From contig JAYGXS010000004.1 in NCBI GenBank assembly GCA_036362985.1, positions 43,124,024-43,188,023 on the forward strand: a DNA stretch of 64,000 nt, given 5' to 3'. The notes beneath the pieces are model-generated. The model did not search any database and was not told the origin of the DNA. It worked only from the letters and a program-made list of their open reading frames with translations. The position numbers were made by a program, and so were the translations under genes. Source of the stretch: Ligula intestinalis. Lineage: Eukaryota; Platyhelminthes; Cestoda; Diphyllobothriidea; Diphyllobothriidae. Shown piece by piece: positions 21,594 to 32,944 of this stretch. Positions within the stretch are counted from its first letter, which is position 1, and the number at the start of each line of letters is the position of its first letter.

Positions 21594-24500
21594 TTATTTC
21601 TTTGTTGACTTTTTAGCCTTCTTTGTATCCTTTCTTCGTTTCTTCTTCAGTTTAATGTCGTGCATAACAATCATCGTGCGCCACCAGTTTTGAATCTACA
21701 AAAAAATTTTAGGAGTGTAGGAGCGTGCGTATGCATATATTCAAATGGCGATGATGATAAGACAGGATCAACCTATTAATACTGCAGCTGTACTACTGCT
21801 ACTACTATTGCCCTAATACTTCTACTATTTCTACTACTACTGATAATAATACTACCACTAACGTATCACCCTCATCACAATCGGTACTGTGACTGCCCTT
21901 ATTAGTACAACTACCACTATTACTAGTGGTATCACCACTATCGTCACCTCTACTGCCAATATGAATAGTTAAAACTGTACTCATAACAACCGATTCAAAA
22001 GGCCTCATGTCACAAAAGATGGCCCCACTGCAACTGACCATTAATCCGAGGACAAAACTTGCCATTTTTACTTGATCTGAGGACACATTGCCGCTAACGG
22101 GTTGACAATTAAGGTGAGAGACTAGACTTTTCGGAGGAGCCTACTTTTTACAAATGACCTCGCAATGAATTTCGACTCAATTAGAAAATTTAGCTCCTAA
22201 CTGAAAGGTTGCAGTTTTCCTAGACATATTATCAGTTAGTGGCTATTCAGGTGTTTTGAAAAGTTTAGTTTTAAGGGCAGGAGAGGAATCTCTCAAAGCG
22301 TTCTATTCCTAGGTAAGAGAACCTACACAGATTTATTTTGGGGCAACGAAACCGATGAGACATTCGCGGGACTTTACCGATATGCTTTTAATTGGAAAAT
22401 AGTTCGTAAAGCCAAAATAGCGTTTTGCAAAATTACCTCAGTGCTTTGCTGACTTGCGCAGCCAACAAGCCGTGCTCCGCTGTCTACTCACTAGGTAACT
22501 ACGCCTGACTGAGTGGTATTCAAGCCTACGAGAATTTTCAGTATATGGTGGCTTAATAACTTTCCTCAGTTTGCTTTTAGATGCATAAACCTTAACTGCC
22601 TTGACTAGAGTGTTTTGATCTAGTCCTTACATGGGTTGAAAAAGCACCCCCTTCAGAGGGGCTGACGAGCCTCCCTAAAATATTAAAAAGCGAACTTACC
22701 ATCTGAGCAGAATCCAGCATCCTTTTTGCTTTCTCTTCTTCTTTTCGTTTCTTTTCCTTCTTTTTTCTGTCCTTGAGTACAGTCTTTTCAACGTGCTCAT
22801 ACTGGAAAAAAAGTAGAGGGGATAGGAGAATGTCCATAAAATTGCAAAATGGGCTCCCCTTAGGGACTGGAGACCTGACCTATAAAAGATCGATCAAGTA
22901 ACTTCTGTCGAGTAAGTTGGATCGTGGTAGTGGTACATATTGGCCCTTTCACTCCTCCTCCCCCTTTAGACAGGAATCCCCGCATTACTTCAGATTCATA
23001 CCCGAGATTAACCTAGTTTACTGGGAGGCAACTATCATCTACTACCCACTAAATTCGGCATCGATTGGACAAACAGCGTAATGACTGGACATTGTTAATA
23101 CTTACTCTCTACTGATAAGTCTATAATTCTCTCTTCTTATTAGCTCTACTGTCTCAACCACTTGGTATCTGACCAACGCCATATGGGGCCGTAAAGACAG
23201 GAAGACCAATGAGAGGAGAGAATATTGGACCTATCAGGTTTGAATAAGAAAAAAACCGAGTTCAACCATGTGTTTCCAAATGTTTGCCTATCGCCGATGA
23301 TGCGCTCAGGTAAGTGCGTGAAATGTCTCTTGGTCAAAAAATCTTCCCCAGAGATCGCTTTACTTTTTCACTCTATTTCAACACTCGGGGCCAGCATTTT
23401 CGCCTTTATCTGGAGTAACTACTCACGCGAGTGACCAAAGGCCTCTGCCTCCCTTATCAATGCTGCTCGCTGGGTTTTCTCAATCCTTAGATTCGCGTAT
23501 GCCGTGCATCCACCCGGTCATTCCTCCTCTATGGATGTGAATGCTATGCTGTGCGCGCTGAAGATGAGCGAAAACTGGAGGTCTTTGACCACCGCTGCCT
23601 GAAGACGATCCTGCAGGTTAAGTATAGCAACTTAATCTCCAACGAGACAGTCAGTATCCGATGCGATCTTATCACGAGGATATCTCAGACCATTCAATAA
23701 ATGCGACTGAGGTGGTTTGGACACGTTCTCCGTCGTCTGTCCCATGAGCTTAGCTATGCTGCCTTCCACTCAGCGCCGCAGCTCACCAGCAAACGTTGAA
23801 GAGGAGGACAACGTAAGACTAGGCTCGACACCGTCCGTCAAGCCATAGAAGCAGTTCTTGGACTTTCTATCTTCGATCTCCGTCGCTGGGGAAGGGACTG
23901 GGTGGAGCTCTAAAGATCCGCTGCCGCCAATCGTCACGCATGGAGAGGTACCGTTCGTGACACCATTGAGGCCGGCTAGATCAGGCATGATCACAGCTGT
24001 AACAAGTACAAGTAGATGACAGCGAGCCGAGGCTGAACGCAAAGAAACTTAACTTCATCCCATACACATAATAATTTCTGGACGTATCCCCTCGATTATC
24101 CTCTGGAGTTCATATTTCAGAACTTGCATGGAGAATGTTGAGGAGCTGAGGAGCCGAACTCCTGGCTGCGAAATACGTGTCCGAGCTTTTAGTTAGTACC
24201 TGTGTCAGCAGTACAGCATAATGTCTTTGCCATATGTGTACATTGAAGGCTCTTAAACACAAAGAAAGGCAATATGATAGGAAGAAGGAAGCCGTGTATG
24301 GGCGCACCTCAACGATCAGAGCTTTCAAACTGTTAAGGCAATCTTCCTTCTTTTTGGTCAATGCGGCTAGCTCCTCCTGCTTTGCCGAAACGTCACGAGT
24401 CTCCTTCTCCGCCATGTAGTCACAAGTCTAAAACAATACAGACACCATTAAATCAAAGCACCAGTGATCTGAAATTAACCATGAACACTATCCATACTTA

Positions 24501-27500
24501 CAAAATGATTTAGAAGCAAATTTACAATATGAACAGGCTTCAGTAATATGGGCAAAGGGAAAGAATGATGTTCCGTTCCAATAAGCAGGAAGAAGACAGA
24601 GAATAAGGGTAGACCTAGGTAGTCTGCTAGTTAAGTTTTGTGTGTTTTACTTACGGGTAATCAATGGCCCCGCTAGCAGATTGGCTGTATGCAGTACCGA
24701 AATGTCCAAATTTCAGGTGTTATTTTTAAATCGGAAGAGAATAACTTTAAAAAAATTAAGGCTTCAATGCAAACTTTGGTGATTTTCCCGGAAACCAACG
24801 TAACAACTGTGGAAGCTCCACTGGTTGTCAAAAACCCCTCAGAGCTATGTCATGCAGCAGCACAAACTCACAGCAAAACGTCTCAGAGCTTCTAGTTACA
24901 GCCTGTGTAGTGAGCATGATACAGGAATCGGTACTTGCATACCGCATCTGGGCAGAGTGTAAATATTATGTGGTGATTCCGCTGAATCTGACGGACTTCA
25001 TGTCAAATTTTGAATCGAACCCGAAAAGATCTGTACTGAGGAAGGGACTTTGAGCTCCCCCAGTACTTCCCGAGGAAATCCTGCCTGGACAGTCAGCTTG
25101 CTGTTCCGTAATGGTGAATTCCATACAAGCAATAAGTTTGGCGGGTAAAATCGATCCAATTGTGATTAACTGCACGGCTCACCGTGAGCCTCGTAACTTA
25201 ATGGTAGAGTGTTAGCTGCACAAAAGCCTTCCCTGTTGTGTAGGTTCGACTTCCACCGAGGCCGACAATTTTTCACAATTGCCTCAACTAGATTTAACAA
25301 ATCTGCCAACCCCTCCCTCCTATAAATTAAAACGTTAAGCCGTAAAGAACGGTACTTTTCCGTATCCAATGAGGGCAGAAAAGTCATTCAAATAATCGAT
25401 CAGTTGTAGATGAACTAGAAAAGACTGACTACGGAAGCTGCTTTATGTTTCTAAGGATTCTTCTGTGAACACTATTCCTCGACTACTGTCGCTTGGCAGT
25501 TTACGATGATAAAATATGCACTCCACATCTGTCCGTGATGATGCCTTCCCATCCCTCTGGCTACTGCCGTCGTCAGCCTGTCAGAAAATTAGACTTCTGA
25601 TCAAAAGGACGCGAGTCTGAGCTTCGGGTGGTGCATCACTTGGGTTGGATATGACTGGCTGAAGACGGCAAATAAGCTAAAAATAGCTATTCCAATCTCC
25701 CTTGTCTTTGCTGGCAACACTAACTGCCTATGAGTAAATACTTTACAAAGAAAGTTGAATTTGCTTATCTTGCTCAAACCCCTTGATTCACAGCACTTAC
25801 AAACAAATGCGTTATGAAGGCTTTGCGTAAAATAAGACATAAAATACAGACCAAACTGAGCTCTGCATTTCTGTTTGTGAGCCATGAGAAGAGTTCCACA
25901 TGGCAGCGGGTGTCTTGCGCTAGTTTGTTGCGTAAAAATCTTGTTTCCTCCCTGATCTCTTCCTCTGCCTTGCGGCATTTTCCTTCCGTTTGCTTCATGA
26001 CAACTTCGGCACACTTCTGAATGTACTTCGTTTCCATGGCGGCTCGAAACTTCAGTTCCTGAGAACAGATGAACCGATTTGACCAGGGAAGTTAGGGAGG
26101 AGATGGGGTGTGCATAAACAGGGTAGGATAAATACTACCATTATTACCCGACATTCCCCTATCTAGTGCAATGATGGCTATTTACAGTGAGGACAAGATT
26201 AACTAACCATATGCTAACGTTAACTTAACAGAGATAAACAGTTTTTAAAGGCTGTGCCGTGATTTAAATGCAGCGCTAATAAAATAAAGGGTTAAAATGA
26301 TCGAAGAGATAAAACGTGGTCATTTTCAAGCGTAAATTTTTTCGAGTTCTGCCCGAAATTTCTTTCAAACTGTTACTTTCTGGTAAAAGTAAATTCAGCC
26401 CTGACAAAAGAAACAGTTTCGTGTGCAACCCGAACAGCCTTTTAGTCTGTCATTTTGACGTATTTGTGTCCATCGGGATAAGCAATTGAAACAGGGTGCA
26501 TTCATGAGTGGCTTGAAGCTACGCTTTAGTTATAAAGTTCAGACAATAATTAGGGTCAATGTGGCCCTGAGTAAGGTTTAACCAAAGTACTCTGATACCT
26601 TAAAACGGTAATTAAATTCTAAAATTGTGCTTGGTTTGTGCTCCAGCGGTAGTGTATGGTTTTTTAAAATTTTTTCTTAACTATCCGCAACAGAGTAATT
26701 ATGTTATGTATACACTGGCAAGCTCGGAAGAACAGTGTACCTCAAACATTAGTAATTGATCTTCTTGGGTTTAAATTTGGCCCCACAGAAATTCAGGCCG
26801 GTAAAACGGGGTAAGTTTTGATTAACATATAAATACTAAAAGACTTAAATAATTCTAATTTTTGCTCCAAAAAGGCAAAATGTTGACTTTATTGACGATA
26901 TAACCGAAGTAAAGACAAGAATTATGAACAACCCTAGTGAAAACTAAAATATTACTCCTGGTTGAGTTCATATAGAAGAGACCAGTAGAGAGTTAGCAGA
27001 GAAAATACGAAAATCAATGCATAAAATTAAAAAAGTTATAAATACACATGATTTTATAAACGCATCATCATATGAACTAAACACATATGTGTTTAGTTTA
27101 TATGAGACAGCAACAAAGTAATTTCAGCCTTCCGCACTCGATTGTGTACGGTCTTCTATAGCAAATTCGCAGTGCTATTATAGCCAAAAAATTATGCTGA
27201 TGAGATGGCCCAGGAATGAATTATGAATAAAAGTTTTTATCCAAAAGAAATAAAAAAAGCTGGAAATACTTAAATATAGGTTTACCTGAAATTGGTCTTG
27301 CAGGTGGGTGATTATTTCATTGCGTTGCTTTAAGGTTTCTTCGGTTTTTTCGCGCATTTGTTTCAGTTTTTCTTTGAGCCTGGATATCTCTTCAAGTAGT
27401 CCATGCTCCCTAGAGGGAAAGATGAAACAGTTTTATTAAATTGGGCAACATTGAATAGCTTGCGCGCGTTTGTTAATCGTGCAGATACTATAGAATGCAG

Positions 27501-28230
27501 GGCAAATGCTTTTGCGTTATGTATTGAAAATACAATAGACAGACCATACAGTCTGCGCATTATTTCAAGAACTCGCGCAATTTTGACTTAATCCATAAAA
27601 TACAAAAGATAAAGATGTCAGCTGCAAACTTTTAGAAACGGTTAACTTGCCTGGAAACAATGTTCGCCAGCTTGACTAACTTCCCCGCTGAATCCGCTAC
27701 ATACTTTTCGAGATGAGAAACCGTTCCATCTGTTTTCATTTCTTCACTTGCATGTCTGAAAAGATCAGCATGTTGCGCACTGAGACAAATTAGTCAACAG
27801 ACAAGAAATAGCAATACCTGATTTCCTTGACTTTGCGCTCGTAAAGGTAAGTTTCCAACCCGTCTTCCATTGTAGACCATTTGGTGACTATATTTTCTTG
27901 TTGTGATTTGACAACTGGAGCGCGCTTTGATTCTACAGAAACAAATGATCAACAAGACCAATAGTAATACTTTTTAAGGAACCACATTTTTGAAGTACTC
28001 GATCAAAGTGCTGATTGAGGTCGGTTGGTTCGGCCAAATAATTCCGTAACACACTGTTATTGCTTTCTTGCAAAGCATTTTGGGTCAATACTGGTCGTGT
28101 AACCAGACTAAGTAAATCAAACTCCGTTGCGACATCGTGAAAGACCGCACTCAGGGCAATCGCATCAGCTCCATAGAGTGTCATTCCAGGGGAGGCTCCG
28201 TAAGAGCCGCTTTGGATAGGGTTGAACAAG
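21594..28230 (-). CDS. IQCG: Dynein regulatory complex protein 9 (IQCG), eight exons, 5' end uncertain
   Basis: Subunit of the nexin-dynein regulatory complex of motile cilia and flagella, a coiled-coil protein with a C-terminal IQ motif. Exons in coding order: 28230-27971, 27932-27818, 27755-27651, 27409-27286, 26058-25852 (or 25801), 24427-24308, 22801-22700 and 21695-21594. All junctions are phase-compatible. Matches to remembered human IQCG include QRNEIITHLQDQFQ, METKYIQKCAEVV, DYMAEKE...KQEELAALTKKK, YEHVEKTVLKDRKKKEK and the last-exon IQNWWRTMI (human IKLQAWWRGTMI). The stop is at 21594-21596 after a lysine-rich tail, as in human. About 377 residues are seen, against about 443 in human. 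The first exon listed starts at an acceptor, so an upstream 5' exon is probably missing, although an internal ATG (GMTLYGADA) is possible. One intron is GC-AG. Confidence 0.9.
21780..21960. repeat. Degenerate trinucleotide tract (ACT/CTA-rich)
   Basis: Imperfect runs of ACT, CTA and TACTAC over about 180 bp in the last intron of IQCG, consistent with a decayed microsatellite. A smaller similar patch lies at 43455-43510. Confidence 0.7.
23345..23425 (+). repeat. PLE-terminus-like fragment
   Basis: CAGAGATCGCTTTACTTTTTCACTC...CTCGGGGCCAGCATTTTCGCC resembles the post-terminal sequence of other PLE ends here (around 62450 and 1170). It lies in the IQCG intron directly upstream of an RTE fragment. 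Confidence 0.4.
23470..24020 (+). mobile_element. RTE-type LINE 3' fragment, copy 2
   Basis: Decayed copy of the element at 6235-7081. One frame contains [52 protein letters not shown] and LDTVRQAIEAVLGLSIFDLR, with several stops (for example at 23698, 23799 and 23911). It ends in AACAAGTACAAGTAG. It sits antisense in an IQCG intron, between the exons at 24427-24308 and 22801-22700. Confidence 0.85.
25188..25328 (+). mobile_element. tRNA-derived SINE, family 2, copy 1
   Basis: The head GCCTCGTAACTTAATGGTAGAGTG...TAGGTTCGACTTCC carries A- and B-box-like sequences. The body GACAATTTTTCACAAT...TCAACT...AAATCTG..AACCCCTCCC matches the copy on the minus strand at 49858-49994. Acceptor and T stems pair poorly, so it is not a functional tRNA gene. 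It lies in an IQCG intron. Confidence 0.7.
25605..25735 (+). mobile_element. Family-1 SINE body fragment
   Basis: GATATGACTGGCTGAAGACGGCAAATAAGC...TATTCC..TCTCCCTTGTCTTTGC is a diverged copy of the SINE body. It lies in the IQCG intron just downstream of exon 5. The tRNA-like head is not recognisable. Confidence 0.55.
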
Positions 28231-29441
28231 CTATAGGACGGAACAAATGAGACTTGTCAAAGGGAGAAAGTTTAATCGGGCAATTTGAAAATATAGGATT
28301 TCAAAGCATTTTCCTAGCTCAACACTTTTGCTTCTTCAGCCCAGTCCAATTTCTTGAAGGAAATTTAGGTGTACACCTCTGAACCTGAGTTCAGAAAAAC
28401 CGGAACCCAGTAAACTACGATATATTGACATAAAATTAAAATTTGCCATCACCTAAGTGCAAAGGTAGGTGAGGTTGATTAATTAAAACATGCTCGCGTT
28501 TTTTTTGCAATTCAAATTAACAGACAAAAATGTAACAAATTTGGTTTGATTTTCTACTTATCTTTATTAAAATAAATAAAAATGGATTTGCTGGCAATCG
28601 TCTTTTTAAGGCAAGTCTTCCTACGTTACTAAGACAATTATTATGCTTTTATCGGGGTTAACGAACTTGAGCACACACTAGTTTTGAAAAGTCGCCCTTC
28701 GGAGAATCTAAGGTCGTTACTACGACGGTAACCACAATTTTGAATAAAGCAGAAGTAATGTCACGACATTCCTCGAAATTTACCAGTTCCTTATTATCCA
28801 TTTGTGCAGGTGTCAGACTATCCTAGGATCACCTCTGATGAAAGATGCTCGACAAAATTCACAAAGTCAGGAAAATAAAACCCTTGTTCAAGTGTCCGTT
28901 TGTTTTTATGTTAAAATATATATTTTTGCAAAAGCTAAACCAAGTACTTAAATTTGGAATGGAATTTTAGAAGGGAAAGATGATAAGTGGCCAGTCACTT
29001 AACATAATAAATTTTTACGCCAGTTGAATTAGTGATGTGAAAGCAAGACATCGATGATATTATTATTTTGTGGTGCCCCTAATAGCACCATTTGTAATGA
29101 TTTTACAACGATTGAACGAAAAATTCGTACGATTTTCGTACGAAAAAATCGTATCTCAAATTTCATTTGGTCAGCAGTACGCATGACTCACATGAAAAAC
29201 CGTCCATTCGCGCGATATATCGCGTAGAACTTTCTTGAAGTCTTTTTGGATTATAGGATAACTTTACTGCAATAAAATATCTGCAAAAAATGTGCACAAA
29301 ATATTCAGTTTGGCTAATTGTCCATCCTTGTGGTATATTTAGCCTGTGGACGGGCCTGGCTCGGGATGATTTTCTTCCTTGGCCGAAGAGAGTACGCACC
29401 TTAGGATATTATTTACGAGGCAGTCGTATGCGTTCACTTAC

Positions 29442-30748
29442 TGACAGAAGATTTTCCTTTTTCAGCCTTATGACACAGTCTGAAATTTCTGTCGTAGGCT
29501 TTCTTGAACGTGTCCTTGAAGACATCCGCAACACAGCGGTGAAATATTGGCCAGGATTTATTTGCAACTGTATAAGCATCTGATAGAAGGAGAGTTAGAA
29601 TAAAGTAGTAACCCTTAAGCCTCTGTATCACGGAAGGCTTTATTCCCCTTCTGATGGCCCTTAAAAGAGAACTTTTCTGTGATGCTGCCTGTCAGCAGGA
29701 TCCGAAAAACCCTGTTAACGTAGGTTGGCACGTCATCGGTAGCTAGGGATGTCAAGTGGGCCATCTGATAAGTTTAGATTAAATTGTTGGGTATCTTTCG
29801 ATCCATTGGCGATATTGCTTCCCTGATCATGCGTCATTCAAGGCGTCCAATCATTGACAAACGGGTAAGGAAATGCACGTCAATAGGTGCTGAAGTGGAG
29901 GCGGTCATATCGTAAAGGGCCGCTAGTACGTGGTCTAATTTCTCTTGTCCACGCTTTCTAGCCGCTTCTGATTGCCTAATATACCTTATAAATGACATAT
30001 TCATGCCAACGAGCCACTTCAGGCATGTGCGTGCCTGTCTAGGGCGCTGACTAGGGCACCGTTTGCGGCTTCGCCGGCGGGTGTTGTCTACAGAGAATTG
30101 CATACAACGATAAATACTTGACGTTGTGGGAGGGTGAGTATCCAGAGGGCATTGTAGTACAACTGTGGGAATCTTCGGACTCAAACTCCTGCAACAGAAA
30201 CAAGTCACGGAAATTTGTAGCTTACAGAGGAGGTGGATATATGCGGGATGTCACCATTTAATGATGAAAAGAAATCTTTGTAGGTCACTGGTTTGCGCCT
30301 TGTTCGCTTAGATTTTCGTAACCTCTGTTTCGTAGTCTTCCACCAGCAACGTCCGTGCATTTGCAGGTAGGTCCGAACAGACACGTCTACAAATCTTCAG
30401 AAGACTATTGAGGTGCATATGAGGCGTGCCGGATTCAACTGCTCCCAATCGGAGGGCTTCTAGCTGACTTGGCTCCTCTTCTTTTGGGGGCAGACTGGAA
30501 GATTCACCGGTTTGTTCATTGTCGATATCAACTAGGGCAGGACTGAACCCGGTTCTCCGAAATCAGTCCACATCAGGGAGTCCGATTTAGATCTAGAGGA
30601 AGAGGAGGACGAAGTTAACCCCGAGGTGGATGAGGATGTGTCTGAGGCTAAAACGTCATCATAATGCTCCATAATTTCGCTTAGATATTCCAGAAGCGCT
30701 TGCCCTCTGCGTTCATATCGGATTGTCCTCAAAACAGGCATGCAAATT
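29442..30748 (-). CDS. Unidentified multi-exon gene candidate
   Basis: Chain of exon-like segments upstream of IQCG on the same strand. An acceptor CTATTTTTCAG precedes 30748, where the reading includes RYERRGQALLEYLSEIMEHY and a serine-rich run. Around 30530-30310 a second frame reads EEEPSQLEALRLGAVESG and KICRRVCSDLPANARTLL. Around 30380-30226 a third reads VRTYLQMHGRCWWK and KPVTYKDFFSSLNGD. A 37-bp intron (30225-30189, GTAAGC...TTGCAG) leads to 30188. A further exon, 29579-29442, has a CAG acceptor and a GTAAGT donor and is 138 bp long, open in two frames. I do not recognise the protein and cannot fix all junctions. The splice signals and small introns match the confirmed genes, which favours a real gene, but the exon model is provisional. 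Confidence 0.4.
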
Positions 30749-31785
30749 CTGAAAAATAGTTTCAGAAAAAAAGTACACAATTCAGGCCAACAGAAACGTA
30801 GACACAGTCTTGCGACCGCTTGCCAGTGTGAAAATGCACCAAATGATGCGCCCATTGGTGCACCGGCCGCTTATCACACAACGCGATCGATTTTCCGATA
30901 TCTGTGCGAGAAGTACTGCAGTAACTTAGCAACGCGTGATCGAATAGTCTGTAAACCAATCAAATTCTCAGAAGCAAGACAACGATAGTCAACCAAAAAC
31001 AGCGATAAAATCGAGTTACGATTCAACGATTTTTGCTATTAGGGGCGTTTCCAAAAGTTGGACTAAATCTGAATTTTAGCCTAAAAATTTAAACTGAACG
31101 TGGACTGTGTTGTACACTTCACAAAAAATACCATTTAATGAACATACAAGATGCCAGTTGAATGGAAGTTGCACGGTCTTCAATCTACCGTAATTACACA
31201 CCATTTTGAAAACTGAAAGCTGGTATTCTTTCGCGTAAATTCTTTAAGAAAAACGCCTTTGGTTATCTATTGACCACAAGTTTTTGGCCTACGTTTTCAT
31301 AGCTCTACTAGAATTTGTAAGAGGCTCGAAAATCAATGTTGAAGGAAACTCCCTCGTGCAATCCTTTTTACCCAGTCCAGTTTTTGCCGACAGTCGAAAG
31401 GAAATACATTTCAACGCCTGAATTCTAACAAGTCTAAAATATCTTTAAGATAATATTGTACGATTGAACATAAGGAGTTTTTAACGCCTGACCAATGATG
31501 TCGTCGTTCTCTCCGCTCGTGAATTATCTTAAATTGAGCAGCGAAATGGAATGTCTTTATGGGGAATGTTAGTCCCGTTGCGGCTTGGAGCGTAAGTTGC
31601 AGTCCTTAAGGCCAATCACATACTGAAATAAGCTAACCAAAAATATAAAAATTCCAAAAACCTATCCTTTGTGTGCTAGAAGACTCACTTTTTTTGCGCA
31701 CCTTCCACAAATTTTGGGTGTCAACTCGCTTGGATCTATCTTTCGGTTTGGTTAAGTTTGCGGCCCTCCAATCCCTGTTTTTGTC

Positions 31786-32002
31786 ATGAGGCCAGTGGTG
31801 GTGATTTTGCATCCCGCAACCAGTGAAGTCTTCAGCCGACAGCGAACAGCCATTATCCGATCCACTTTGTCTGCTGCAGAATCCTGGTTCTATGGTAAGT
31901 GAGGGAACCGGAAAATATATGCACCCATGTCAATCTTTCCCCGTTCCAGTCTGCGACCATTCTACAGGTCGCAGTTTTTTCGTAATTCATCCTATTAACT
32001 GA
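31786..32002 (+). CDS. Two-exon reading, unidentified
   Basis: Exon 31786-31894 starts MRPVVVILHPATSEVF and ends at a strong GTAAGT donor. A 55-bp intron ends in CCCCGTTCCAG at 31949. Exon 31950-32002 continues in phase to TGA, for 53 residues in total. The frame is also open upstream of the ATG for about 10 codons. The opposite strand has two open frames over the same interval with its own splice-like sites, so strand assignment is uncertain. No family is recognised. Confidence 0.3.
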
Positions 32003-32944
32003 CGAACACTTTTAACAATGGCAGTTTTAAGAGGATTTTCAGTGCCCTCTAGATCCCTACTACATAGTTCTTTTTGAGTTGCCTGCAAACTGGCAATCGA
32101 TACAATTATTTATTGACATTGGGCACTATCTCATGGTAGGAGTTTTTTCACTGCTTACTCCTTAGTTCATCATATTTCCAGAGAGTGTTAACTACTATTT
32201 TAACAGAGCAGCAAATATTCACTTTGAATTTATTTTTACCAACAAATTAATTTTGACGAGGCCCGCTGGGCCTTAAAAATAAAAAATTATCAATGTACAC
32301 GCTGGAAACTGAACCGACCGGGATAAGGGAGACTGCAATGAACATTCTCCACCAGCAAAGCACAGGTTTGGATAACCTGGTATGTTAACCCAGACGCCTT
32401 CTCACCTACGCGCTGAGCTGAAGTTCTATCACTGAGCGAGGAGCTCGTTGGCTGTCGGTGGCGAATGGAAAATGAAGGAGCTTGGAAGGTTGGTCACCGG
32501 TCAGGGTACAGACCATTTTCGTCACGTTGATTACTTAAAGTCAAGCCAGCGTAGGGAAAGTTGGTTCCTATGGATAAATTTTTTACTATGGTAACGTCTG
32601 GGCATTTATACATAGTTCTGATCACAAAATATATAGCTGGAGGCAATTTCACTGCAAAAGTTTTGTACATGCCTGGAATATTCTTCATACGCTAGGGCAG
32701 AAGTATGTGAATTTTCGTTAGGGAGAATGCACTGCATGAATGTTAAAAACTGAAAACATAGAACCATCGTTCGGAAATAAAAAAAGTGTTTTTGAACACT
32801 TTCCAAAAAGAAATGCTTTTATCATGCAGGCACTAAAACCAAAGGTGATGCAATCTTTCACATGAAAGTCCAAACGCCGATTTCGAAGAGGTCCACCTCA
32901 AAAAGGCGGCACAGGGACGGTGATACGTGACTTATATTAAAGTG

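Noticed and set aside
21805..22086. Ser/Thr-rich minus-strand ORF in the IQCG intron
   Set aside because: Produced by the degenerate ACT/CTA trinucleotide tract.
25188..25263. tRNA gene
   Set aside because: A and B boxes are present, but the T stem has mismatches, the anticodon arm does not fold well, and the downstream body is repeated at 49.9 kb, so it is a SINE head.
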